From assembly GCA_934667105.1 (NCBI GenBank), contig CAKULG010000029.1:1-27044 (forward strand): a stretch of 27,044 bases of DNA, written 5' to 3'. The notes under the pieces are model-generated. The model worked only from the letters and a program-made list of their open reading frames with translations. It was not told the origin of the DNA and did no database searches. Position 1 is the first letter of the stretch, and every line of letters begins with the position of its first letter. Shown here in pieces: positions 15,313 to 23,656 of this stretch. A program made the position numbers and the translations under genes. This DNA is from an uncultured Clostridia bacterium (GTDB lineage Bacteria > Bacillota > Clostridia > Christensenellales > Aristaeellaceae).

Positions 15313-16191
15313 ATGAAAATCATTCGGGAGATTCTGCGCGGCGTCGTCATCGGCGTCGCCAACATCATCCCCGGCGTATCGGGCGGCACAATGATGGTCA
15401 GCATGGGCATTTACGACACGCTGATTCACTGCATCACCCATCTGTTTAAGGAATTCAAAAAGAGCGTGAAAACGCTGCTGCCCTATGCCGTCGGCATGCT
15501 GATCGGCATCCTGGCGCTGGCCAGCCTGCTTTCCTTCCTGTTTGAACGCTACCCTCTGCCCACCAACACGGCCTTTATCGGCTTGATTCTGGGGGGCCTT
15601 GGGCCGCTTTTCCGCAAGGTGGAGCGGAAGAAGATCAATTTCGCGGCCGTGCTTGCGTTCCTGGCGTTTTTTATCCTGATTATCTGGATGGCCACGAAGG
15701 GCGATATCCAGAATGCGGAAAGCTTGCAATTGAATGTGGGGCAGATCTTGCTGCTGGTGGTGATGGGCGCGGTGGCCTCCGCCACGATGATTATCCCCGG
15801 CGTATCGGGCAGCATGGTGCTGATGCTGCTGGGCTATTACACCCCCGTGCTCAACGCCCTGAACCAGCTGAAAAGCGGCGTGGTTTCCATGGAGGGCGCG
15901 GCGCTGGCGCAATCGCTGGGCACGCTGGTTCCCTTTGCGGTGGGCGTTGTGCTGGGCATTGTGGGCGTGGCGAAGCTGATTGAGTGGCTGGTGGCGCGCA
16001 TCCCCTCCGTCACCTATTGCGGCGTGCTGGGGCTGGTGCTGGCCTCGCCTGTAGCGATTCTAATGCGTACGGATATGTCCGGCGTGAACCTGACGCAGAT
16101 TCTTGTCAGTATCGCTACCTTCGCCGTGGGCTTTATCGCCGCCATGCTTCTGGCGCGCGACGACAGGAAGGATGAAAAGAAACTGGCGTAA
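15313..16191 (+). CDS. DUF368 protein, probable polyprenyl-phosphate transporter (PopT-like)
   Basis: 292 residues, polytopic membrane protein. The two family signature repeats are clear: NIIPGVSGGT (17-26) and MIIPGVSGSM (159-168), in opposite halves as expected for an inverted-repeat transporter fold. Work on DUF368 (PopT) and DedA (UptA) families showed that they return undecaprenyl phosphate to the cytoplasmic face for reuse in cell-wall synthesis. That role is transferred here by family. The ribosome site AAAGGAGA lies ten bases before the ATG. The CofE-like gene lies 39 bases upstream with no terminator, so the two may be co-transcribed. The C-terminal tail is short and lysine-rich. Confidence 0.87.
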   Translation: MKIIREILRGVVIGVANIIPGVSGGTMMVSMGIYDTLIHCITHLFKEFKKSVKTLLPYAVGMLIGILALASLLSFLFERYPLPTNTAFIGLILGGLGPLFRKVERKKINFAAVLAFLAFFILIIWMATKGDIQNAESLQLNVGQILLLVVMGAVASATMIIPGVSGSMVLMLLGYYTPVLNALNQLKSGVVSMEGAALAQSLGTLVPFAVGVVLGIVGVAKLIEWLVARIPSVTYCGVLGLVLASPVAILMRTDMSGVNLTQILVSIATFAVGFIAAMLLARDDRKDEKKLA

Positions 16192-16506
16192 ATTGGGAAT
16201 ATAAATGCTGTGGAGCCATCTCAAGAAATCCGGATGAGGAGGGGAGCTATTAAGCAATCAGCTTGTTTCTCCGCTGACGAAATGAGAAGTACATGTAGTG
16301 GAATGTGAAAAAATACATTTCCCGCAATCGGAAGCTGGAATTGTGACGAAAAACATTTATCTTTTTGCTCGTGCAAGTAGAACGCACGCATTTGCCCAAC
16401 TCATACAGCTTTCTTGGAAAGGATGCGGGGGAACCGTTCTTTGGCTTCCAAAGAGTGGTTCCCCCGCAAATATTATGGTGTTGCTTTTCACAGCCTCTTT
16501 TTTTAT
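16192..16506. other. Intergenic element between convergent genes, AT-richer than flanks
   Basis: 315 bases between the DUF368 gene and the convergent MATE gene. It is visibly AT-richer than both neighbours. Several overlapping open frames of 60-130 codons cross it, but none has a convincing ribosome site or protein-like content. The main structure is a long hairpin (16424-16468, described separately). The block from about 16250 to 16470 has the look of a dispersed non-coding repeat, which one copy cannot prove. Confidence 0.4.
16424..16468. repeat. Near-perfect 21-bp hairpin (possible REP/MITE or bidirectional terminator)
   Basis: Arms 16424-16444 and 16448-16468 pair continuously with only two G-T pairs, leaving a three-base loop. 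The outer half is GC-rich (GCGGGGGAACC with GGTTCCCCCGC). No T run follows on either strand directly, so a standard intrinsic terminator is not obvious. Its place between convergent genes still suits a two-way transcription stop. Alternatively it is the end or the core of a palindromic mobile repeat. Confidence 0.5.
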
Positions 16507-17910
16507 TTAAGCGTTCAGCGCGGCTTCGGCGTTTTCCTTTTCCCGCATCCTCCGCAGCGCGGCGCTTTGCAGCACGGCGGTTAAAACGAACGTGCAGATG
16601 TCGGAGAGGGGTTGGGCGATTTGCAGGCCGAACAGCGCCCACAGCCGCGGGAAAATAAGTATGGCGGGCAGGAAGAAAAGCCCCTGGCGGCCCAGCGCCA
16701 GGATCGAGGCCTGGGCGGTTTGGGCAGTGGTCTGCATCATCATGCTGCTAATCATGATGTAGGCGAATAGCGGCAGCGTGACGCATTGCAGCCGCAGCGC
16801 CAGCGCGCCAATGCGGATGACCTCCGCATCGTCCGCCCGGAAGAGAGCGATCACCTGGGACGCGAAAATTTCCCCGGCAATCATGACTAAAACCAGGAAA
16901 ATGGTGCCATAACGAACGCAGAACCAAAAGCCTTCCCGCACACGGGCATATTTTTTCGCCCCGTAATTAAAGCCGCAGACGGGCTGAAATCCCTGGCCGA
17001 AGCCGATCACCAGCGAATTGGCGAATTGCATCACCCGGGATACAATGCTCATGGCGGCGATGGCAGGATCGCCGAAAACCCCAGCAGCGTTATTCAGGCA
17101 GGCGGTGGCCACGCTGCCGATGCCCTGACGGCAAAGGGAGGGCGCGCCGCCACGGAAAATCTCGCTGAGGAAATGCGGGGTGGGAGTGAAATTTTTGAGG
17201 TGGATATTCAGGTTATCCGATTTGCGCGTGCCGATAAACAGCAGCAGGAAGGAAATGAACTGGCTGATAATGGTGGCCAGGGCTGCGCCGCTTACCCCCA
17301 TCTGAAAGCCAAAGATGAAAAGCGGATCCAGGGCCATATTCAGCAGCCCGCCCGCCCCGATGCCGATCATGGCGAAAAGCGCGTTGCCCTGAAAGCGCAA
17401 TTGATTGTTCAGCACCAGCGAGGCCGTCATCCAGGGCGCGCCGATGAGGATAATGCCGATATAGCTATTGGCGTAAGGGAGAATGGTTTGCGTGGAGCCC
17501 AGCAGCAGGGAGAGCGGCTCCAGAAAGCAAAGACCCAGGGCCATCACCACCGTCCCTGCAAGCAGGGCGCAAAAAAAGCCGGTAGCCGCCATGCGCTCCG
17601 CCTCCTCATTTTGCTGGCTGCCCAGGGCGCGGGAGATAAAATTGCCCGAGCCATGGCCGAACATGAATCCCAGCGCCTGAATTACCGCCATCAGGGGAAA
17701 GGCGACGCCCACGGCCGCGGTGGCGCTGGTGGCGGCCCCGCCGCCCTCGCTGATCTGGCCGACGAAAAAGGTATCCGCCATGTTGTAGATGGAGGTAATC
17801 ATCATGGAAACCATGGTGGGAATCGCCAGCTTGATAATCAGGCGCTTCACGGGCGTTTGGGTCATCTGAATGAATTTTTTTTGCTGTTGGGTTTGCGCTT
17901 CTGTCTGCAT
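16507..17910 (-). CDS. MATE family efflux transporter
   Basis: 467 residues with about 12 membrane helices in two halves, the standard length for a MATE exporter, which expels drugs or metabolites in exchange for Na+ or H+. The N-terminus VKRLIIKLAIPTMVSMMITS followed by YNMADTFFVGQIS (about 18-55) is the classic MATE opening. The second half repeats the pattern (FSEIF-like LSEIFRGGAPSLCRQGIGS near 245-263). The start at 17910 has AAAGGAGC ten bases upstream and a promoter at 17946-17974. It is a single-gene unit, convergent with DUF368. The substrate is unknown, but the subgroup resembles the multi-antimicrobial (MepA/DinF-like) branch. Confidence 0.92.
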   Translation of the reverse strand: MQTEAQTQQQKKFIQMTQTPVKRLIIKLAIPTMVSMMITSIYNMADTFFVGQISEGGGAATSATAAVGVAFPLMAVIQALGFMFGHGSGNFISRALGSQQNEEAERMAATGFFCALLAGTVVMALGLCFLEPLSLLLGSTQTILPYANSYIGIILIGAPWMTASLVLNNQLRFQGNALFAMIGIGAGGLLNMALDPLFIFGFQMGVSGAALATIISQFISFLLLFIGTRKSDNLNIHLKNFTPTPHFLSEIFRGGAPSLCRQGIGSVATACLNNAAGVFGDPAIAAMSIVSRVMQFANSLVIGFGQGFQPVCGFNYGAKKYARVREGFWFCVRYGTIFLVLVMIAGEIFASQVIALFRADDAEVIRIGALALRLQCVTLPLFAYIMISSMMMQTTAQTAQASILALGRQGLFFLPAILIFPRLWALFGLQIAQPLSDICTFVLTAVLQSAALRRMREKENAEAALNA

Positions 17911-17942
17911 GGGGAAATGTGCTCCTTTGTATTACATTCCCC
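17911..17942 (-). promoter_or_regulatory. Inverted repeat in the MATE leader, framing the ribosome site
   Basis: GGGGAATGT (plus 17934-17942 read on the minus strand) can pair with ACATTTCCCC (17911-17920), with one bulged base. The AAAGGAGC ribosome site lies in the 13-base loop. It begins at the predicted transcription start and ends at the ATG. It could be a repressor operator or a hairpin presenting the ribosome site. Confidence 0.45.
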
Positions 17943-17945
17943 TAT

Positions 17946-17974
17946 AGTATAAGCTTTTTGCGCTGCATTTTCAA
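17946..17974 (-). promoter_or_regulatory. Promoter of the MATE gene
   Basis: On the minus strand TTGAAA (17969-17974) and TATACT (17946-17951) are separated by 17 bases. The start site falls near 17939, at the edge of an inverted repeat described separately. Confidence 0.8.
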
Positions 17975-18156
17975 GTTGAACTCGGGCGATTTTTCTGCGT
18001 GCGTTTTTTATTTTGTAGTTTCGGATTGAGCAAGGCTTCCCTTTTCTTTTATTCGCGGAGAAACAGGCCGGCTTTTTCAGTTTATCTATGCCGCTTCCTC
18101 AGCGGAGGCACGGGACGAATGCACAAAGAGAACTTCCTTGCCATGTTCATATCTGA

Positions 18157-18999
18157 TCAAATTTCTGTGCATGTAAGGAGGCAGGGGGTAAAGCGCCGCT
18201 GCAAAAGGGCCTGCGCCTGGGCCGCTTGAACCTCCGATTCAAAAGCGCCGAATACGGCGGAGCCCGAGCCGGTCATTTGCGCCATAACGGCTCCTGCCTG
18301 AAGCAGCGCCGCTTTTGCCGCACCAATTTCGGGCCGCATGGGCAGCGAGGCCTCCTCCAACACGTTGGCGGCGCATTGGGAAAGCAGCGGCAGATTCCCA
18401 GCCGCCAGCGCACGCAGCGCGCCCGGCGTATCGGGCCGTTTGGGGGATACGGCGGAATAGGCGGAAAAGACCGCCTTGGTGGAAAGCGCGGCGCAGGGCT
18501 GAACCACCAGCAGGGGAAAGCGCCGTTTGCAGGGAAAGGGGGTCAGGCGTTCGCCGATGCCCTGGGCGCGCCGGGGCGCGTCGTGCAGGCAGAAGGGAAT
18601 GTCCGCGCCCAATTTCACGCCGATTTCGCACAGCGTATCCAGGGAAAGGCCCAGGCCCCATAGGGCGTTCAGCCCCTTTAATACGGCGGCCGCATCGGCG
18701 CTGCCGCCCCCCAGGCCCGCGCCCATGGGAATGCGCTTTAAAAGCCGCATACGCGCGCCTTGGGCGGCGCCTGCATAGGCTTGCAGCGCCCGGGCGGCGC
18801 GAAGCATCAGGTTGTCCTCCCCGGCGGAAAGCTCGGCGGGGGAATCCAGCGTGAGGGAGAGGCCGGCATCCGGCTCGATCATGATGAGATCGCACAATTC
18901 CAGGGGCTGCATCAGCGTGTCCAGCAAATGATAGCCGTCCGCGCGCTTGCCCACCACGTCCAGCGTCCAATTAATTTTTGCCCTCGCCTTTATTTCCAT
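18157..18999 (-). CDS. ispE: 4-diphosphocytidyl-2-C-methyl-D-erythritol kinase
   Basis: 280 residues of the GHMP kinase family. The enzyme phosphorylates CDP-methylerythritol in the MEP pathway to isopentenyl diphosphate. The N-terminal ARAKINWTLDVVGKRADGYH (about 5-24) carries the substrate lysine. The ATP-binding PMGAGLGGGSADAA (91-104), LGADIPFCL (130-138) and the late GSGSAVFGAF are all intact. A longer open frame upstream to 19191 is only the histidine-kinase gene in another frame. The ATG at 18999 has GGAGG about five bases before it and starts 29 bases inside the end of the histidine-kinase gene, so the two are coupled. It is the last gene of the mutS2 cluster, and no terminator was found after it. 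Confidence 0.93.
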   Translation of the reverse strand: MEIKARAKINWTLDVVGKRADGYHLLDTLMQPLELCDLIMIEPDAGLSLTLDSPAELSAGEDNLMLRAARALQAYAGAAQGARMRLLKRIPMGAGLGGGSADAAAVLKGLNALWGLGLSLDTLCEIGVKLGADIPFCLHDAPRRAQGIGERLTPFPCKRRFPLLVVQPCAALSTKAVFSAYSAVSPKRPDTPGALRALAAGNLPLLSQCAANVLEEASLPMRPEIGAAKAALLQAGAVMAQMTGSGSAVFGAFESEVQAAQAQALLQRRFTPCLLTCTEI

Positions 19000-20476
19000 C
19001 GTTTCCTCCGGGCGCTTGGCCAATCGCCAGCGTGAATTCAAATTCTGCGCCGTTTTCACCCGATACCAGGCGAATCTGCTGGCCGTGCTTTTCCATAATT
19101 CGTTTGCAGATCGCCAGGCCCAGGCCCGTTCCCTTGCCCACGGTGTGCGCCTTGTCTGCCTTATAGAAGCGGTCGAAAATGTGCGCCGCATCCTCCGGCA
19201 AAATGCCCACGCCGTTATCCTTCACCCGGAAGGCGATGTGATCCCCGTCCTTATGAGAAGCCAGGGTGATCGTGCCGCCCTGGGGGGTGAATTTGATGGC
19301 GTTGTCCATCAGGTTAATCAGCACCTGCTGAATCTGATCCGCATCCGCATGGACAAAACAGGGGTCGATTTCAAATTCCGTTTCCACTTCAAGCTGCTTT
19401 TCTTCCAGCGGCGTTATGCGGGAAATCAGCACGCGGCGGGCTGTTTCGTTAATGTCAAAATCCGAATAGGCCAGGCTGGTTTCCTCATTTTCCATGCGGG
19501 AGAGATTCAGCAAATTGGCGATCAATTTAGAAAGCCGGTGGGTTTCATCCACCACCACCTGCAAATAGCGGGCGTGCTCCTCCGGGGGGATGGTGCCGTC
19601 CAGCATACCCTGGGCGAAGCCCTGAATGGAGGTGACGGGGGAACGCAACTCATGGGATACGTTGGCCACGAAATCCCGACGGGATTGCTCCAGGGTGGAT
19701 AGCTGGTCGGCCATTTGGTTAAAGGCCAAGGAAAGCTCGCGGATTTCCTGGCTTCCAGCTTCGGGGGCGCGGGCCTTAAAATCGCCCCGGGCCATTTGCC
19801 CCGCCGCGGCGGCCATGGCGGTGAGGGGACGGGTCATTTGCCGGGTGAAGAAGAAAATGCACAGCGCCGCCAGCAAAAACAGCGTGCCCGCCGCCAGCGC
19901 CATCTGCCAGGCCAGGCCGCGATAGGCGGCGTGTACCGTCTGCGCCGCCGTTTGAATCAGCACCAGGCCCATCACCGTTCGCTGGTTATTCAAGATATTC
20001 TCCTGCGTCCAGGGCACGATCACGGTGAACAGCGGGCCGGAGGAGCTGTCCGTCTGCACGACGATTTCTTCCCCGCGCATCACCCGATCCAGATAGGCGG
20101 ACAATTGCTCCTGGCTGGGGAGAAAGCGCAGGCTCTCATCCTGTAAGAAGGATTCGTTGTAGAATGTGCGCGTTCCGCCGTTTCGATCCACCACGGCGAT
20201 ATAGGCGTTGTATTCCTGATACACCCGAGAGGCTTTCCAATAGATATATTGCTCGGTCACGCTGGTTTTGCCAAAGGCGCGGGCGATAGAATCGCTGCTG
20301 ATGCGGCTGGCCAGATAGGCCATATCCCATGCCTGAGTTTTCAGGGCGTCCATCCGGCTTTTAATTTGGTGATTTCGCAGGTTCACATAGGAAATGCCGA
20401 AAAGCACCAGCACGCAAATCAAAATCACCGCCAGCGAAAGCGATAAAAGCCGGGAAAACATGCTTCCCCTGCGCAT
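18971..20476 (-). CDS. Membrane sensor histidine kinase
   Basis: 501 residues. TM1 (about 9-30), an extracellular sensor region (31-188), TM2 (189-210), HAMP (211-263), HisKA with the phosphorylated histidine H275 in VSHELRSP, then the ATPase domain with the N box NLMDNAIKF, DNGVGI, a phenylalanine-rich FDRFYK and GTGLGLAI. All motifs are intact. It should sense an extracytoplasmic signal and phosphorylate the adjacent response regulator. The sensor region has no domain I recognise, although its size suits a PAS-like fold. The gene starts three bases after the regulator stop, with GAGGTG within the regulator's last codons. The signal is unknown. Confidence 0.93.
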   Translation of the reverse strand: MRRGSMFSRLLSLSLAVILICVLVLFGISYVNLRNHQIKSRMDALKTQAWDMAYLASRISSDSIARAFGKTSVTEQYIYWKASRVYQEYNAYIAVVDRNGGTRTFYNESFLQDESLRFLPSQEQLSAYLDRVMRGEEIVVQTDSSSGPLFTVIVPWTQENILNNQRTVMGLVLIQTAAQTVHAAYRGLAWQMALAAGTLFLLAALCIFFFTRQMTRPLTAMAAAAGQMARGDFKARAPEAGSQEIRELSLAFNQMADQLSTLEQSRRDFVANVSHELRSPVTSIQGFAQGMLDGTIPPEEHARYLQVVVDETHRLSKLIANLLNLSRMENEETSLAYSDFDINETARRVLISRITPLEEKQLEVETEFEIDPCFVHADADQIQQVLINLMDNAIKFTPQGGTITLASHKDGDHIAFRVKDNGVGILPEDAAHIFDRFYKADKAHTVGKGTGLGLAICKRIMEKHGQQIRLVSGENGAEFEFTLAIGQAPGGNDGNKGEGKN

Positions 20477-20479
20477 GAA

Positions 20480-21172
20480 TTATTTCACCTCAAATTTATA
20501 GCCTACGCCCCAGACGGTGCGGATCTGCCAGCCTAGGGCCTCGCTGCCCTGCAATTTCTCCCGCAGGCGCTTAATATGCACGTCCACTGTCCGGCTGTCG
20601 CCAAAGAAATCAAAGCCCCACACCTGTTCCAGCAGTTGCTCCCGGGTGAACACCCGGTTCTGATGGGAGGCCAGGAAATAGAGCACCTCTAGTTCCTTGG
20701 GCGGCATTTCCACCAGCTTGCCCTGGAAATGCACCTCGTATTTTTCCAGGCTGATGGTCAGGCCGGGGAAGGAGAGCGCGCCCTTTTCCGTTTCTCCCGG
20801 CGTGGCCCGGCGCAGCACCGCCTTCACCCGGGCTACCAGTTCCTTGCCCTCAAAGGGTTTGGTGATGTAATCGTCTGCGCCTAATTCCAGGCCCAGCACC
20901 TTATCAAAGGTTTCATCCTTGGCGCTGAGCATGATAATGGGGATATTGCTGCTTTGCCGAATGGCGCGGCACACCTGCCAGCCGTCCATGCCGGGCAGCA
21001 TAATATCCAGCAGAATCAGGCTGGGGGGATTTTTCTGAAACGCGGCCACGGCCTCGTCCCCGCGCTCCACCACCGTTACGGCGTAGCCCTCCTTTTCCAG
21101 ATAGAGCCGGACAAGCTGCGCGATATTCGGATCGTCGTCCACCACCAAAATGGTCTGCTTGGAATCGCTCAT
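20480..21172 (-). CDS. OmpR/PhoB-family response regulator
   Basis: 230 residues: a receiver domain with the acidic pocket D12-D14, phospho-acceptor D56 (LLDIMLPGMDGW) and conserved K105 (TKPFEGKEL). It is followed by a winged-helix DNA-binding domain ending in SRTVDVHIKRLREKL and VWGVGYKFE. It is the partner of the downstream histidine kinase. The frame is open to an ATG at 21187, but GGAGGAG sits just before the ATG at 21172, which is used here. The gene lies 24 bases after mutS2 with no terminator. Target genes cannot be inferred. Confidence 0.93.
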   Translation of the reverse strand: MSDSKQTILVVDDDPNIAQLVRLYLEKEGYAVTVVERGDEAVAAFQKNPPSLILLDIMLPGMDGWQVCRAIRQSSNIPIIMLSAKDETFDKVLGLELGADDYITKPFEGKELVARVKAVLRRATPGETEKGALSFPGLTISLEKYEVHFQGKLVEMPPKELEVLYFLASHQNRVFTREQLLEQVWGFDFFGDSRTVDVHIKRLREKLQGSEALGWQIRTVWGVGYKFEVK

Positions 21173-21196
21173 AAAATCTCCTCCCATCCTGAAGTA

Positions 21197-23554
21197 TTAT
21201 TTAAGCTGCACCACGGTCACGCCCTCTTCGCCCTCGCCATATTGGCCCCGGCGGAAGGATTTCACATGCCCGTTTGTTTTCAGCGCCCGCTGAATGCCTT
21301 CCCGCAAAATGCCCGTGCCCTTGCCATGCACGATGGTCACTTCGTTCAGCCCGGCCAGCACCGCCTCGTCCAGGTATTGATCCACTTCTTCCAGTGCCTC
21401 GTCCAGGGCCAGGCCCCGCACGTCGCAGCTCATGCGCACGGTGCGCTCCATGGCCCCGGTATTCACCTGCACGGAGGAAACCTGTTTTTTCTTTTTCGGC
21501 TCCTCCACCAAGCGCAGCTGGCTGAGATTTGCCTTTAATTTCATGATGCCCGCCTGCAATTGCACCTCGCCCCTGGAATCGGGCAGGGAAAGGACGGTGC
21601 CCCGGGTGTTCAGATGGGTGATTTCCACCAGGTCGCCAGGCTTAACGGTTTTGGGCGGCTGGGCGAAATTTCCCGAAGGCTGCTTCAGGCCCTCCGCCAG
21701 GCTGTCCAGCCCCTCCTCCAGGCGCTTTTTCAGGTTGTTGGCCTCGTGATCCGGCGCGCCGCCGTTCTTTTTCATGCGCTTGAGATCATAGAGAATGCTC
21801 TCCGCTTCGCGCTTGGCCTTTTCCAGAATGCGGCGCGCTTCCTCCTTGGCCTTACGGTTGGAAACGTCGCGCTTTTCTTCCATATCCTTGTAAAGGCGCT
21901 CCGCCTCGTTGCGCAGCCGCACGGTTTCCTGCCGCGCCTGCTCGGCCAACTCCCGCTCCTTTTCCGCCACCTGGCGGTGGTATTCCGCATTGGCGATCAC
22001 GTCCTCAAAGCGGATGGTATCGTGGGAGAGCAGCTCCTTGGCCTCGCCGATGAGATATTCCGGCAGGCCCAGCCGCCGGGAGATTTCAAAGGCGTTGGAT
22101 TTGCCCGGCACGCCGATGGAAAGGCGATAGGTGGGCCGTAGGGTGGCCACGTCGAATTCCACGCTGGCGTTTTCCACCCCCTTGGTGGACAGGGCGTAGG
22201 CCTTTAATTCGCTGTAGTGGGTGGTGGCCGCCGTGCGCACATGAATTTTCAGCAGCGCGTTTAAAATCACCTGGGCCAGGGCCGCGCCCTCGGTGGGATC
22301 GGTGCCCGCGCCCAATTCGTCAAAGAGCACCAGATCCCGGGGCGTGACGGAATTCATGATGGAAACAATGTTGGTCATATGGGAGGAGAATGTGGAAAGG
22401 GATTGCTCGATGGACTGCTCGTCCCCGATATCGGCGTATACCTCCTCAAAGGTGGAAAGCTCGGTGCCCAGAGCGCCGGGAATATGCAGGCCGCTTTGCG
22501 CCATCAGCGTCATGAGCCCCAGGGTTTTCAGCGTGACGGTTTTGCCGCCCGTGTTGGGGCCGGTGATAATCAGGGAGGTGAATTCCTGGCCCAGCCATAG
22601 CGAGCAGGGAACCACCTTTTCCCGGTTGATGAGGGGATGACGCACGCGAATCAGGTTTATTACGCCCGCCTCGTTCATCTTGGGCCGCACGCATTCCAGC
22701 TCCCGGGCCAGCATCCCCTTGGCGAAAACGAAATCCAGATGCTGCAAAATGCTCAGGTTCTGGGCGATCAGGCCGGAGGAGCCCGCCACCTGCTGGGACA
22801 GCGCCGCCAGGATGCGATCGATCTCCGCCCGCTCCTTCATGCGCCATTCCTTTAATTCGTTGCCCATTTCCACCACGGCCAGGGGCTCGATAAACAGGGT
22901 GGCCCCGGTGGCGGATTGATCATGCACCAGGCCGGGCACATTCTGCCGGTATTCCTGCTTAACGGGCAGCACATAACGCCCGTCCCGCACGGTGACGATG
23001 GATTCCATCAGATATTTGGAATAGGCCGCGCCATGGGCCATGGCGTTGAGCTTTTCGCGGATACGGTCGTTGGCCCCGCGAATGTGGCGGCGGATATCCG
23101 CCAGGGTGGGGCTGGCCTGATCGGCGATTTCCTCCTCGCTGAGAATGGATTCGGTGATATCGTTTTCCAGCGTGCGCAGGGGCTGAAGCCGAGAGGCCAC
23201 GGCGGTGATGATGGGCGTGTTTTCCCGATCTGTCACCAGGTTATTCCGGGCGGCGCGGGAGGCGCGCAGCAGATCCGCCACCAGCAGCAGCGCCTTGGGG
23301 GAGAGGGTGGAGCCCTTTTCCGCCAGCGCCAGATATTCGCTTACATCCTCAAAGCCGATCAGCGGATGCCCGCCCAGATAGGTCAGCGCGGCCACGGCCT
23401 CCTCGGTTTCGTCCAGAGCGCGGTTCACATCCGCCAGCGCCTTTTCAGGCTTCAGCGCCAGGCATTTTTCCTTTCCGGCGCTGGAAAGGGCGTAGCTGGC
23501 CAACATCTCGCGGATCTTGATAAATTCCAGCACCCGTAGGGCGCGTTCGTTCAT
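21197..23554 (-). CDS. mutS2: MutS2 / RqcU, ATPase with C-terminal Smr domain
   Basis: 785 residues, usual length for MutS2. An N-terminal helical core is followed by the ATPase: Walker A GPNTGGKT (332-339), Walker B LVLFDE (408-413), GAGTDPTEG. A long coiled coil (about 505-620) comes next. The Smr nuclease-like domain lies at the C-terminus, with CDVRG near 713 and HGKGTG about 750. MutS2 was first linked to recombination control. In Bacillus subtilis it is now known to bind collided ribosomes and split them. An open frame to 23617 exists, but AAAGGAGGGG lies just before the ATG at 23554. It is the first gene of the cluster with the two-component system and ispE. Confidence 0.95.
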   Translation of the reverse strand: MNERALRVLEFIKIREMLASYALSSAGKEKCLALKPEKALADVNRALDETEEAVAALTYLGGHPLIGFEDVSEYLALAEKGSTLSPKALLLVADLLRASRAARNNLVTDRENTPIITAVASRLQPLRTLENDITESILSEEEIADQASPTLADIRRHIRGANDRIREKLNAMAHGAAYSKYLMESIVTVRDGRYVLPVKQEYRQNVPGLVHDQSATGATLFIEPLAVVEMGNELKEWRMKERAEIDRILAALSQQVAGSSGLIAQNLSILQHLDFVFAKGMLARELECVRPKMNEAGVINLIRVRHPLINREKVVPCSLWLGQEFTSLIITGPNTGGKTVTLKTLGLMTLMAQSGLHIPGALGTELSTFEEVYADIGDEQSIEQSLSTFSSHMTNIVSIMNSVTPRDLVLFDELGAGTDPTEGAALAQVILNALLKIHVRTAATTHYSELKAYALSTKGVENASVEFDVATLRPTYRLSIGVPGKSNAFEISRRLGLPEYLIGEAKELLSHDTIRFEDVIANAEYHRQVAEKERELAEQARQETVRLRNEAERLYKDMEEKRDVSNRKAKEEARRILEKAKREAESILYDLKRMKKNGGAPDHEANNLKKRLEEGLDSLAEGLKQPSGNFAQPPKTVKPGDLVEITHLNTRGTVLSLPDSRGEVQLQAGIMKLKANLSQLRLVEEPKKKKQVSSVQVNTGAMERTVRMSCDVRGLALDEALEEVDQYLDEAVLAGLNEVTIVHGKGTGILREGIQRALKTNGHVKSFRRGQYGEGEEGVTVVQLK

Positions 23555-23573
23555 GAGAATCCCCTCCTTTATC

Positions 23574-23603
23574 AGTATAACGGGTTTCCTGCGGGATTGG
23601 CAA
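23574..23603 (-). promoter_or_regulatory. Promoter of the mutS2 cluster
   Basis: On the minus strand TTGCCA (23598-23603) and TATACT (23574-23579) are separated by 18 bases. The start site near 23567 leaves a very short leader ending in AAAGGAGGGG. Confidence 0.65.
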
Positions 23604-23620
23604 GAAATCCGGGCCAAGAT

Positions 23621-23640
23621 TCAAAAACTGTTCACACAGT
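23621..23640 (-). terminator. Weak terminator-like hairpin after the U32 gene
   Basis: On the minus strand ACTGT (23636-23640) pairs with ACAGT (23627-23631) around a four-base loop, followed by TTTT. Five pairs, mostly A-T, make it weak, so read-through into mutS2 is likely. Confidence 0.3.
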
Positions 23641-23656
23641 ATTCTTAATTTGGCGC

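Noticed and set aside
16250..16642. 130-codon minus-strand open frame at the convergence point
   Set aside because: It starts inside the MATE gene in another frame and runs through the hairpin, with no ribosome site. It is better explained as a non-coding repeat.
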